DNA from: Rhizobium pisi
GTDB taxonomy: Bacteria; Pseudomonadota; Alphaproteobacteria; Rhizobiales; Rhizobiaceae
Direction of reading: 5' to 3'
NCBI RefSeq assembly: GCF_003938655.1
Contig: NZ_RJJT01000001.1
Location: forward strand, 310,001 to 374,000
DNA: 64,000 nt
Numbering within the stretch: position 1 is the stretch's first letter; each line of letters begins with the position of its first letter. Positions 45,700 through 54,671 of the stretch are shown one piece after another. A program made the position numbers and the translations under genes. The notes below the pieces were generated by a model. That model ran no database searches. It was given only the letters and a program-made list of their open reading frames with translations, and had not been told where the DNA came from.

Positions 45700-46863
45700 A
45701 TGACTGCAAAGCTTAAGATCACGGCGATCAAGCCCTATCCAGTATGGGTAGGAACCCGCAACCAGATGCTGGTCAAGGTCGAGACCGACGATGGCATCTT
45801 CGGCTGGGGTGAGAGCGGCTTGAGCGGGCGCGAGAAGGCCGTGGCGGGCGCGATCGAGCACTATCGCGAATTTCTCATCGGCCGCGACCCGATGCAGATT
45901 GGTCGGATCTGGCAAGAAGTTTATCGCAGCCAATACTTCGAAGGCGGGCGCGTTCTGCAGGCGGCGATTTCCGCGATCGACATTGCCCTTCACGACATCA
46001 AGGGCAAGGCGCTGGGGGTGCCGGCCTACGATCTGTTGGGCGGCAAGCAGCGCGACCGCATTCCGACCTTCGCCTCGACCGGTGACGAGGCCGAGGGCGA
46101 TGTTGCCATCGAACGGGCCCGCGAACTACGCGCACAAGGGTGGCAGGCGATCCGCTTCTTCCCCATCGGGCAAAACAGCAGGGATATCTTTGAGCCGCGG
46201 GAATCGATCGGGCCGACCGCACGAATGCTGAACAAGGCGCGTGAAGCGCTGGACGACGACGTCGTCCTCGGCATCGACTATCATCATCGGCTGTCGGTGG
46301 CAGAGGCGGCGAGCTTCTGCAACAAGCTCGGCCGTGGCGTGCTTGATTTCCTCGAGGAGCCGATACGAGACGAGACACCCGAGGCCTACGAATCCCTGCG
46401 AACGATGACCGACATCCCGTTCGCGATCGGCGAGGAATTTGCCAGCAAATGGCAGTTCCTGCCCTACATCGAGCGCGGCATCCATCAGTTCAACCGGCTC
46501 GATGTTTGCAATGTTGGCGGGCTCACTGAAGCGATGAAGGTGGCTGGCTGGAGCGAGGCGCATTATGTGGACCTGATGCCGCACAATCCCCTCGGCCCAG
46601 TCTGCACGGCCGCGACCATCCATCTCGCCGCGGCGGCGCCGAATTTCGCTTGGCTCGAGACAAGGGCGCCCGAAGCAAAGCTGGGCTTCGATAATTCCGA
46701 CTTCTTCCCCGTACAACCACGGCTCGACGGTCCCGACTATCCGGTCAGCGATCTGCCGGGGCTCGGCGTCGAGGTCAACGAAGAGGCGGTTAAGGCGGAG
46801 AGCTTTCGTTTCTGGGAAGCGCCTCACCTGAAGCGCCGCGACGGTTCTGTCACAAACTGGTAG
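45700..46863 (+). CDS. enolase-superfamily dehydratase, fourth (galactonate dehydratase family)
   Basis: A 387-residue enzyme. Visible residues: Asp in VLGIDYHHRLS, Glu in DFLEEPIRDE, Glu in FAIGEEFASK and His in VDLMPHNPLGP. The EEP, GEE and MPHNPLGP set is characteristic of the galactonate dehydratase family. The usual His partner follows the Asp (DYHHR). It is encoded between the importer ATPase and the RraA-family gene, so it probably acts on the imported acid sugar or its derivative. The substrate is uncertain within the family. Confidence 0.88.
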   Translation: MTAKLKITAIKPYPVWVGTRNQMLVKVETDDGIFGWGESGLSGREKAVAGAIEHYREFLIGRDPMQIGRIWQEVYRSQYFEGGRVLQAAISAIDIALHDIKGKALGVPAYDLLGGKQRDRIPTFASTGDEAEGDVAIERARELRAQGWQAIRFFPIGQNSRDIFEPRESIGPTARMLNKAREALDDDVVLGIDYHHRLSVAEAASFCNKLGRGVLDFLEEPIRDETPEAYESLRTMTDIPFAIGEEFASKWQFLPYIERGIHQFNRLDVCNVGGLTEAMKVAGWSEAHYVDLMPHNPLGPVCTAATIHLAAAAPNFAWLETRAPEAKLGFDNSDFFPVQPRLDGPDYPVSDLPGLGVEVNEEAVKAESFRFWEAPHLKRRDGSVTNW

Positions 46864-46884
46864 TTTCATTCACCGGAGCCTAAA

Positions 46885-47634
46885 ATGACGCACACGCCCG
46901 ACATTACGCGACCGCCCAAAGAGCTGATCGACGCACTGAAGGAAATCGGCGCCGCTACGGTTTCCGGCACACTTGGCCACATGGGCTTCCGCAATCCGCA
47001 CATGGTCGGTCCCGTGGCGCAGAATCGTGGGAAATCGATCGTCGGGCCGGCGCTGACGCTTCAATTCCTGCCGCAGCGGCCGGATCTCTTCACCGAGGGA
47101 GAATATGCTGATCCGGAGACGCAGTTGCACCGGCACGTGCTCTATCACGCGCAGGAGGGCGATGTGGTCGTGGTCGACGCGCGCGGCGACATGAGCTCGG
47201 GCGTCTTCGGCGATATGATGTCGACCTATTTCAAAGGCAGAGGCGGCGCTGGCATCGTAGTCGACGGGTGCATGCGCGATCGGCCCAATGTCGAGAAGCT
47301 AGATCTCCCCTTATGGCTGCGTGGCTGGACGCCCAACTACCATGTGCAGACCAGCATCTATCCCAATGCCGTCAACGTTCCGATTGCCTGCGGCGGTGTC
47401 ACGGTAATCCCCGGCGACATCATCGTCGCCGACGACGACGGGGTGGTGGTGCTTCCAGTCGCAATGGCCTCAAAGGTAATCGAAGAGTCGCAAAAGCATC
47501 ACGATTGGGAGGAGTTCTCGCGAGCGAAGCTTATGGAGGGCGGGTCGTTGCAGCGCTACTATCCGCTGCATGACGATGCCCGCGGAGAGTACGAAGAGTG
47601 GCGCAAAACAAACCGCTTGGGGAACCGAAGTTAG
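46885..47634 (+). CDS. RraA family protein (aldolase/decarboxylase fold)
   Basis: Protein of 249 residues of the RraA / HMG-CHA aldolase family. Conserved parts are VSGTLGHMGFRNPHMVGP near residue 30, the phosphate/keto-acid loop DARGDMSSGVFGDMM near residue 97, GIVVDGCMRD near residue 123 (catalytic Arg-Asp) and GGVTVIPGDIIVADDDGVVV near residue 170. Members include 4-hydroxy-4-methyl-2-oxoglutarate aldolases and oxaloacetate decarboxylases. Next to acid-sugar dehydratases, cleavage of a 2-keto-3-deoxy acid is a reasonable inference, unproven. It is the last gene of the importer operon. Confidence 0.88.
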   Translation: MTHTPDITRPPKELIDALKEIGAATVSGTLGHMGFRNPHMVGPVAQNRGKSIVGPALTLQFLPQRPDLFTEGEYADPETQLHRHVLYHAQEGDVVVVDARGDMSSGVFGDMMSTYFKGRGGAGIVVDGCMRDRPNVEKLDLPLWLRGWTPNYHVQTSIYPNAVNVPIACGGVTVIPGDIIVADDDGVVVLPVAMASKVIEESQKHHDWEEFSRAKLMEGGSLQRYYPLHDDARGEYEEWRKTNRLGNRS

Positions 47635-47652
47635 CCTATGGGTTACCCGAGG

Positions 47653-49647
47653 CTACAACGTGCGTGTCCGCCCGAACGACCGCAGAAGAAGATTAAGAGA
47701 GACCGCGACTTTATCGATGTCGCGAATGTCCTGCGAATATTGACCTGTGTAGAGTTTCACAATCATGCTGTCGCGAGCGGAGCCACTGAGTTCGAAATAC
47801 AGATGCAGGTAGTAAGATTGCTTGTCACCGACGCGACTTATGCTCCTGCGTCGTTGGGTGACCTGTCTTAGCTCTGATTTGAACGGAGCAAAGCCGGGCA
47901 GTTTAAGCACGACGGATTTGGATTGAAATCGGGCCATGGTGGGGACTGCAACGACCGCCTTGTCCAGTGCCAAACTTACGATTTGGCCAGGGACATCGTC
48001 TACGATTGCGGGTTCATCGAGCTTGAACGCATGAAACAGGCGCCGGGGTTTCTCAAAGCAGATGAGTGACGCGATGAGCAAGACGACGATATTGATACCT
48101 GACCACCAGGCCGCGACCGGTGAAAACTGGCCTTGTACGTGCGACGTTTCCGGCACGATGTTGACCACCAGACCAAGGACGGTGACCGCAATCATGCTTG
48201 CGATCCAGGCTAAGCTGTAACGGTCGAACTGGTTCGACTCGTTGCCACTGCCCTTTGGCGTCACCCTGAACGGCTTGCCAAATGGCCGCACGAGGCTGGA
48301 GACCACAGTAGGCAACATGCGAAATGTCGCAAAGGTCCCGACTGCACTGGAAATCACAGGCAGATAGCGCGTCGGGGTGATCCACAGCATAAGCAGAAAA
48401 TACGCCGCCAGCAGCGGCACCTGATGGGCCACATAATCGGCTATATCGGTGAAATAAAGCGGGATCAGCCCGAGCCAGAGATAGACGATGGGAACGAGCA
48501 ATATCATGAAGCGGACCAGATATTGCACGAGCCATGATGCTGGCAGGAACATGATCCGTTGAAAGAGCGTCAATCCCGGGCCGCGCAGCGGGCCATTATA
48601 AAGGTAAAGGGTTTGAATTCCTCCCTGACACCACCGTTCGCGCTGCACAAAATAACCGGTCAGGTTTTCGGCAGCCAATCCCATCGACAGCCGTTCGTTC
48701 AGGTAGCGCGTTTTGTAGCCTTTGTTGAGCATTGAAAGAGTTGTCAGCAGGTCTTCCGTGATCGACTCCGTCGGAAACCCTCCTATCGCGTCAACGGCCT
48801 TGCGGCGGGCAATCGAGCATGACCCGCAGCAGAAGCTGACGTCCCAGGCGTCTCTGCTGGGCGCGATCTCGTCGAAGAACAAGCGCTGTTCGTCCGGCCA
48901 GATATTCTCCAAACCCAGGTTCGATTGCACCGGATCGACATTGAAGAAATGTTGAGGTGTCTGGACGATGCCGATGCTTTCATCGCTGAAGAAGGGCAGA
49001 GTCCGGCGAAGGAAATGTCGATAGGGAACGAAATCGGCGTCGAAGACTGCAACAAACTCGCCCGAACTGACCTGCAGCCCATTGTTCATATTGCCTGCTT
49101 TGGCGTGTGTGTTGTCGCCGCGAGTGACGTGGATGGCGTTCTTCTCTTCGCAATAGGCCTTCAGCCAGTCTCGGCGTTGATCGTCGAGCACATACACCTT
49201 CAACTTGTCGGAAGGATAATCCAGCGAGAGCGCGCCGATGATGGTTCGCTCGAGCACGTCGAGCGGCTCATTATAGGTGGGAATGAAAACATCGACAGTC
49301 GGAAGTTCAGACTGCTCTTGCGCAAAGAAAACGCGAGCCAGCCTGTCCGCTTCTGCGCTCCGGTCGACGTAGCGGCTCATCAATACCAGAAAAAGGATGA
49401 CCTCGAAGCACGCCAGAATCTCCACGACGAAGAGGATCCAAACCCAGTAGAAACTCGCACCGTCGTTGGGATAGGGGAGCACTGTCTCCGTCAAGCGCCA
49501 GAACATGTATCGCAATGCGACTACTGCGACAAACGCGCAGGTCACCGCCCGTGTCCAGGTGTGCTGGCGCGACCAATTGAATGGCCCCAGGAAAAAGAAG
49601 GCTAAAACGAGGAAAGTCGGAACCAGCGCTACAAGATACTGAACCAC
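47653..49647 (-). CDS. bgsA: mixed-linkage beta-glucan synthase, GT2 family
   Basis: Processive inner-membrane glycosyltransferase of 664 residues. N-terminal helices (about residues 5-100) precede the GT2 domain with IPTYNEP, VLDDQRRDW, FDADF, SITEDLLT and the QRERW product-binding motif. Several C-terminal helices and a cytoplasmic tail follow. The tail shows no clear PilZ RxxxR/DxSxxG motif. Length and its pairing with an HlyD-like partner match BgsA of Sinorhizobium meliloti, which makes (1-3)(1-4)-beta-glucan under c-di-GMP control. A cellulose-synthase-like enzyme of other specificity cannot be excluded. Its start overlaps the bgsB stop by 19 bases. Confidence 0.85.
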   Translation of the reverse strand: MVQYLVALVPTFLVLAFFFLGPFNWSRQHTWTRAVTCAFVAVVALRYMFWRLTETVLPYPNDGASFYWVWILFVVEILACFEVILFLVLMSRYVDRSAEADRLARVFFAQEQSELPTVDVFIPTYNEPLDVLERTIIGALSLDYPSDKLKVYVLDDQRRDWLKAYCEEKNAIHVTRGDNTHAKAGNMNNGLQVSSGEFVAVFDADFVPYRHFLRRTLPFFSDESIGIVQTPQHFFNVDPVQSNLGLENIWPDEQRLFFDEIAPSRDAWDVSFCCGSCSIARRKAVDAIGGFPTESITEDLLTTLSMLNKGYKTRYLNERLSMGLAAENLTGYFVQRERWCQGGIQTLYLYNGPLRGPGLTLFQRIMFLPASWLVQYLVRFMILLVPIVYLWLGLIPLYFTDIADYVAHQVPLLAAYFLLMLWITPTRYLPVISSAVGTFATFRMLPTVVSSLVRPFGKPFRVTPKGSGNESNQFDRYSLAWIASMIAVTVLGLVVNIVPETSHVQGQFSPVAAWWSGINIVVLLIASLICFEKPRRLFHAFKLDEPAIVDDVPGQIVSLALDKAVVAVPTMARFQSKSVVLKLPGFAPFKSELRQVTQRRRSISRVGDKQSYYLHLYFELSGSARDSMIVKLYTGQYSQDIRDIDKVAVSLNLLLRSFGRTRTL

Positions 49648-50894
49648 AGGCTTTTGACCCAGTTGGACACGTCGATCCCATGCTTCGAGAACCGTACCTG
49701 CACTGTACGCCCCACTTGGCAGGAATTCGCAAAATCGTCGTTCATGACGGATAGATCAAGGCGAACCCGAATACGGGCATTGCGCTGTGTCGACGGCGGC
49801 AAACTGGCGGCAAAGGAATCGGTCTCGACCGAAGCCGAACTGCCTCTGACAGAAGTGACCGTGCCCTTGAAGACATCGCTGCGGCCGAACAAGCGCACCT
49901 GCGCGACAAGCCCAGGATAGATCTCGTCATAATTGACCTCGGGAACAAGGATATCCACAAACAGCTCTCGACAGTCGAGGAGGCGCATCAGCTCGTCGTT
50001 CAGCACGACGTTCGAACCGTGGACGATACTCCTGCTCCAAACAACGCCGTCGAACGGCGCTATCGCAGTTGCGGATTCAAGGCTGCCGACACGGTTTCCC
50101 TCTTCGACCAACTGCTTTTGAACTTCAGTAGCTTTTGTCTCATTTTCCGCTATGCGTGAGTTCAAGTCGTTGATGCGAACGACAACCTCGTCCTCGCGCT
50201 GTCGCGAATAAGGCACGTCATTCTGTCCGTCGCCGAAGACAAAAATTCCCTGGCGGACCGCATTGAGCCTTTGTTGCAATTGATCGACGGTTAGATTGCT
50301 GATTTCGACTTCGCCGCCGGTCGCAGCTCCCGCGGCGCGCGCGGCCTCAACCAGCTTCTGCGTAAGTATGCCTTTTGACTCGAGCTCCATCCGACGGTTC
50401 AGGTCGACCTGTGCGACCAGATCCTGCGCTTGCGACACCTCGACTTTCTTCCGCAGGATTTCGACTTCGCGTTCGAGATTGGCAATGGTCGTCTGCTTGT
50501 AGACTTCCAATCTGGCAGATAATTCTTCGCGAAGCGCGGAAAGCTCCTCCCGTTCCTTTTTAAGTGCCGCGACGCGGTCGAGCGCCGTGTTGCGATCTGC
50601 CTCGAGCGAAGCGAGAATTGCGCGATTAACGCGCGTATTTCTGATTTCCGCGAGGGATTGTCCCTCTCTGACCGGGCTACCGACCTTGAGGGGTTCTTCC
50701 GCAATCGTGCCGTCGATAGGAGCATTAACAATAGCGAACCGCGCATTGACGATGCCATCAAGGCTCGTAAAGCCGGTTATCGCTGGCAATGAGACGACAG
50801 CGATGATTGCCAGCAGCAGCAAACCAACGGTAATGCGTGTGATGCGATGGTTCCAGATCATGGTGTCATCCGAAGGTATCGCTTTAGTGTCCAT
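49629..50894 (-). CDS. bgsB: HlyD-like membrane fusion protein, BgsB type
   Basis: Periplasmic adaptor of 421 residues with one N-terminal membrane segment (ITVGLLLLAIIAVVSLPAI), a barrel-lipoyl half (VNAPIDGTIAEEPLKVGSPV), a long coiled-coil hairpin (about residues 85-240, rich in Glu/Lys/Leu), the second lipoyl half (ATAIAPFDGVVWS) and a beta-barrel end. The start at 50894 (ATG) is preferred over a TTG at 50924. In S. meliloti BgsB is encoded just before BgsA and is needed for export of the glucan; the same order and overlap are seen here. Confidence 0.85.
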   Translation of the reverse strand: MDTKAIPSDDTMIWNHRITRITVGLLLLAIIAVVSLPAITGFTSLDGIVNARFAIVNAPIDGTIAEEPLKVGSPVREGQSLAEIRNTRVNRAILASLEADRNTALDRVAALKKEREELSALREELSARLEVYKQTTIANLEREVEILRKKVEVSQAQDLVAQVDLNRRMELESKGILTQKLVEAARAAGAATGGEVEISNLTVDQLQQRLNAVRQGIFVFGDGQNDVPYSRQREDEVVVRINDLNSRIAENETKATEVQKQLVEEGNRVGSLESATAIAPFDGVVWSRSIVHGSNVVLNDELMRLLDCRELFVDILVPEVNYDEIYPGLVAQVRLFGRSDVFKGTVTSVRGSSASVETDSFAASLPPSTQRNARIRVRLDLSVMNDDFANSCQVGRTVQVRFSKHGIDVSNWVKSLWFSIL

Positions 50895-51011
50895 TGACCT
50901 GTCGATCTGATACAACGAATGCAACTAAATATTGCATAATCTAATGCAGCAAAAACTAATAGACAAGTGATGGTCGTATGTTCGGGAGAAACCGGTCAGC
51001 CCTGGACGAAG

Positions 51012-51112
51012 CACCGCTTTGAAGGCCTACAGCGCCTGTTCGATCAGGGGCTTGTTCCGGCCAACAGAGTGTATGCCCTGCAGCGGGAGGCTACGAACCT
51101 GAAGGGGGGCGG
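51012..51112 (+). pseudogene. coiled-coil fragment of a polysaccharide/protein secretion adaptor
   Basis: About 33 codons read KHRFEGLQRLFDQGLVPANR followed by VYALQREATNLKG. The pattern FDxGLVxxxRxxALQREAxxLxG is characteristic of the hairpin of HlyD/PrsE-type adaptors and of ExoF-type export proteins. Nothing before or after it is protein-like, so it is a short leftover of a deleted secretion gene next to bgsBA. Which of the two families it came from is undecided. Confidence 0.5.
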
Positions 51113-51183
51113 CTCAGAACGTGATCCCGCCTGCGACAATCATTCACCTCAAAATCGATCCTGGCTGCCGGCTGGTCTTTCTA

Positions 51184-51211
51184 ACCGAAGCAAAGCGACC
51201 GTTGCTTCGGT
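51184..51211. terminator. perfect 10-base-pair hairpin after acyltransferase remnant
   Basis: ACCGAAGCAA (51184-51193) pairs perfectly with TTGCTTCGGT (51202-51211) around an eight-base loop, directly after the minus-strand stop at 51217. It is likely the old terminator of the decayed acyltransferase gene; no clear T-run is present. Confidence 0.5.
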
Positions 51212-51216
51212 CGCAA

Positions 51217-51664
51217 TCAACGATTACGCCGCATGACGAACGGTCGCTGCAGCAACAGGGCCGGCTCGGGAAAATCGGTGTCTGGGGATGTTGCCATTCC
51301 ACCAAGCAGGTTGCGGAAATCTGCCACCATTTTGTTGGGCACGATGCCAATCGCCAGGCCGCCGGCGATTGCCAGCAGGTGAAACGCTGGGACTGGCAAG
51401 GCGCCAGCTGCCGGCGCCATCAGCAGTTCCTGTACAAAGCGATGCAGCAGGTAGATGGGGAAGGCAGAGACTGCGATCATTGTTACCAAACGGCCTAGCC
51501 ATACGGGCAAGCGAATCCGCGGCAGATAAAGAAGGGTAAGAAGTGGGCGAAGATCGTCAGATATTTGATCGTCGTATCCAAACCGTTTCCCAGAAGGCGA
51601 GATAACCAAGCACAGCCGCAGCAATCGTCGTCAGAGCGATCCGCCGCGCCGCATTATCGGCAAG
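51217..51664 (-). pseudogene. acyltransferase-3 family C-terminal remnant
   Basis: The minus strand encodes hydrophobic helices typical of the end of acyltransferase-3 proteins (OpgC/exopolysaccharide acetylase type): LVTMIAVSAFPIYLLHRFVQ, and then AFHLLAIAGGLAIGI. Upstream, related helices (TIAAAVLGYLAFWETVW and IKYLTIFAHFLPFFI) appear in other frames, so at least two frameshifts separate them. The catalytic N-terminal half is absent. Located beside bgsBA, it may once have modified a polysaccharide. Confidence 0.65.
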
Positions 51665-51983
51665 GCCCGCGCACCAGCATAGTCAACTAACTGGCGGCGT
51701 CACCCGTCGGTTTTTGAAATCCAATGGGCGGGTTTCCTTCCAAAATTGCCGCAAGGCGAGACCATCCCGTAGGATAACGCCGAGAGGGCGGTTCGATCTG
51801 CAGTCTGCCGGCGAGGTGGAACAACTCGAATTGCGTCGGCGGCGGGCGGCAGGACAGCGCGCGGGCATTGAGGCGAGGCATCCGATAGGGTTAGCGCGGT
51901 GCGTATTGTAGAATATGCGAATATAGAATAATTTCCGCGTCTGGCGCTGCCCGGCAAAAACGGCCGAGAGCCCCGGGGATACC
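51665..51983. other. intergenic stretch before methyltransferase gene
   Basis: About 320 bases with only short, unconvincing frames. It must hold the methyltransferase promoter; an AT-rich block (gtattgtagaatatgcgaatatagaataat) spans 51902-51931 in two parts. No factor site was recognised. Confidence 0.4.
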
Positions 51984-53006
51984 ATGGAAACAATCGTCGA
52001 GGACGCTCCTGCCGGCGTCGTGTCACCCGAACTCGTGGTCGATGCACTGTTTGCATGCCGAAAGACGGCGGCAATCAGGGCGGCCATCGAGCTTGATCTC
52101 TTTACTCACATCGGCGACGGCGAAACGGCAACATTGCTGGCGTCGGCAACACGCGCCTCGGAGCGAGGGGTGCGCATCCTTTGCGACTACCTCGTGGTCC
52201 ATGGTTTCCTGACAAAGGAGAGTGGACGGTACCGAATGACGCCCTCGACCAGAATGTTCCTCGATCGCAATTCGCCCGCCTATATGGGCTCTGCCGTCGA
52301 GTTCGTCGCCGCACCCGAGATATTGGATAATTTTCTGCGTGATCCGGCCGCCATCGTGCGAAACGGCGGCTCGGCCGGGCTTGCCAACATGTCTGCAGAC
52401 AATCCCGTCTGGTTGAAATTTGCCCGCGGCATGGGCTCCTTTACTGGGCTCAGTGCCAAGATACTGGCCGGCGAGATCTCCGGCTGGCCGAGGTCTCCCA
52501 AAAGGGTCTTGGACATCGCTGCAGGTCCAGGCGTTTTCGGGATCGAAATTGCGAAGGCCCTTCCGTTGGCGGAGATCGTCGCCGTCGACTGGGCCGCCGT
52601 ATTGGAGCTATCGAGGCAGAATGCGGAAAAAGCCGGCGTGGTTGACCGGTACCGGACGATCGCCGGTAGTGCCTTTGATGTGGATTGGGGCACGGGTTAT
52701 GATCTCGTGCTGCTTCCGAATTTTCTGCACCACTTCGATTTGCCGACATGTGCCCAGCTGTTACGAAAGATCATCGCGAGCCTTGCAAAGGATGGTCGGA
52801 TCGTCGCGGTCGATTTCGTGCCGGACGAAGATGGCGTGTCGCCACCTTTTCCCGCGGCCTTCTCCTGGGAGATGCTCGCCAGCACGCCGGCGGGACAGGC
52901 TTATACCCAAAGTGAGTTGACTGAGATGGCAAGACTGGCTGGCCTTTCCGGCGTCATGGTCAAACCGATGCCGCCAACTCCGGCAAGCCTCATTGTCTTT
53001 GAATAG
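51984..53006 (+). CDS. SAM-dependent O-methyltransferase-type protein
   Basis: A 340-residue protein with the two-domain plan of plant/bacterial small-molecule O-methyltransferases. An N-terminal winged-helix dimerisation domain (about residues 15-95, TAAIRAAIELDLFTHIGDG) precedes a Rossmann methyltransferase domain. Motif I is VLDIAAGPGVFGIEIAK near residue 175, motif II VAVDW, and LLPNFLHHFD near residue 240 contains the possible catalytic His. The substrate is not predictable. It stands alone, in its own orientation, between the bgs remnants and an MFS gene. Confidence 0.85.
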   Translation: METIVEDAPAGVVSPELVVDALFACRKTAAIRAAIELDLFTHIGDGETATLLASATRASERGVRILCDYLVVHGFLTKESGRYRMTPSTRMFLDRNSPAYMGSAVEFVAAPEILDNFLRDPAAIVRNGGSAGLANMSADNPVWLKFARGMGSFTGLSAKILAGEISGWPRSPKRVLDIAAGPGVFGIEIAKALPLAEIVAVDWAAVLELSRQNAEKAGVVDRYRTIAGSAFDVDWGTGYDLVLLPNFLHHFDLPTCAQLLRKIIASLAKDGRIVAVDFVPDEDGVSPPFPAAFSWEMLASTPAGQAYTQSELTEMARLAGLSGVMVKPMPPTPASLIVFE

Positions 53007-53064
53007 CCGACCGGCCGTCGCTGCGTCGCCTGGCTGACACCGGGTTGGTTAGACCATCAAGCCG

Positions 53065-54249
53065 TCATCCGTTGACGCTCCGAACAGTTGCAACGCTACC
53101 GCCGCCGGCAGCCCGGCGCGTGGCGAGCGCCTTGACCGAAAAGAGCGCGTAGATAATCAGCGGAAGGCAGGCGAGATAGGATGTCCTGATGCCTGCATGT
53201 TCGGCAATTAAACCGAGTAGCGGCGGCGCCAGGAAGAAGACGACGAAGGTCATCTGGCCGAGAGCGGCGACGTTGAGATACGCCGCGCGATCAGTGCGCT
53301 GGGCTGCTGCCGAGACGGCGAGAGGATAGACCGCGCTGCAGCCGGCGCCCATCAAGGCGAAGCCGGCCAGTGCGACATAGGCATGCGGTGCGCCCCAGAC
53401 GGCGCAGATGCCGATTGCCGAAAGCACAAGCAGCATCGTGGCGACGGCCCGCGCGCCAAACCGATCGACCAGCGGATCGACGAACAGGCGCGCCAGCGCC
53501 ATGCAAAAGGTAAAGAATGTCAATCCGAGTCCGCCGATGAAGGGCTCGACTGAAAACACGTCGCGCATATAGATCGCCGACCAATCGATCCCGGCACCTT
53601 CGACGAGAAAGGCGGCGATGCCGATTACGCAGAGCGGCATTAGCCCCCAGGTAGGAAGCGCTACCGGCGGCGCCTTGCCTTCATCCAATGTGATCCGCGC
53701 CGGCGCATTGCGCATCCCGGCGATCGTCCAGATGCCTATGACAAGGACCGTGACAAAGGTGACGGCGAGATGTAGCTGCATTGAAATACCGGCTTGGCGG
53801 ACAACCGAGGAAACAAGCGCCGTTACGAAGAAGCCGAGGCTCCAGAAACCATGGGCCCTGTTCATCACGCCACGTCCCAGCTGCGCTTCGATGCGGTCGA
53901 TCTCGACATTGAGATTGATCTCCAGCGCCCCGGCGAGCAGCCCCTCGACGAAAAGCAAACAGAACACGGCCGGCGCAGCACCGATCCATGGCACAAGCGA
54001 CAGCAGCGCAGACGTGCCGAGAACTGTTATGAACGCCGTCGTCCGCGCGCCGAGCCGGGCGATCAAGGGTGAAGACAAAGTCAACGAAATCAAGGCGCCG
54101 ATCGCAGCACCTATCAAGGTCAACCCAAGCTCGGACTTATCGACGCCAAGCGCAACCTGCAAATCCGGCATCCTCGACAGCAGCGCCCCTAGCGACACGG
54201 CGAAGAGAAAGAAGCAGACATAGATCCGCTGCTGCTGCGCAATTTTCAT
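53065..54249 (-). CDS. MFS transporter
   Basis: Inner-membrane transporter of 394 residues with twelve predicted membrane segments, from the ATG at 54249. The frame is open upstream to 54363 but those residues are hydrophilic. The first cytoplasmic loop (SPLIARLGARTTAF) carries a relaxed MFS A-motif, and a second copy (VDPLVDRFGARAVA) follows in the C-terminal half. The pattern resembles the YbjJ/fucose-permease-like group, often efflux or sugar carriers. Substrate unknown. The adjacent methyltransferase converges on it with a 58-base gap. Confidence 0.88.
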   Translation of the reverse strand: MKIAQQQRIYVCFFLFAVSLGALLSRMPDLQVALGVDKSELGLTLIGAAIGALISLTLSSPLIARLGARTTAFITVLGTSALLSLVPWIGAAPAVFCLLFVEGLLAGALEINLNVEIDRIEAQLGRGVMNRAHGFWSLGFFVTALVSSVVRQAGISMQLHLAVTFVTVLVIGIWTIAGMRNAPARITLDEGKAPPVALPTWGLMPLCVIGIAAFLVEGAGIDWSAIYMRDVFSVEPFIGGLGLTFFTFCMALARLFVDPLVDRFGARAVATMLLVLSAIGICAVWGAPHAYVALAGFALMGAGCSAVYPLAVSAAAQRTDRAAYLNVAALGQMTFVVFFLAPPLLGLIAEHAGIRTSYLACLPLIIYALFSVKALATRRAAGGGSVATVRSVNG

Positions 54250-54671
54250 GATGTAACTCCGGGGATTGACGCGTCGAAGCAGAACACGCGCTTTTGAATC
54301 TGTGATGAATACCTCACGGGGCCCGGAGATCAAAACTTGTTTCTGAGGGCGGGCCTCTTCCAACCGCCCGCCACCAGACCCAAATCACGCCTCATTGCGC
54401 ATTGTTGCAAAAGCAGCAATTAAATCGAAATAATTGATGCAATTGTTGTCGTGGCCCAGTGATGGCAACTTCTCTTCATCAGACGAACACAGCGTCGGCT
54501 GAAGACGAAACAACGAAGGTCGCAGGGCGCGAACATGACCAATTCTTTCTTTTTGACACGCCGCGTCACTGCTCTCCGGAGCCGTCGTCACAACGATGGC
54601 GCTCTCTACCCCTTTTGAGCTTTGCAGCTAACTCCTCTTCCACCGCCAATTCAATCGAAGGAAACAAGACT
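54250..54671. other. divergent gap between MFS and hydrolase genes
   Basis: About 420 bases. The core at 54400-54450 is AT-rich with the near-repeats ATTGTTGCA and GCAATTGTTG, which could be control sites. The frame upstream of the hydrolase gene is open from 54459 but does not look like coding sequence of this family. Confidence 0.45.

Noticed and set aside
50967..51236. Complete 89-codon plus-strand gene after bgsB
   Set aside because: Only the middle 33 codons look like a protein (secretion-adaptor coiled coil); listed as a fragment instead.
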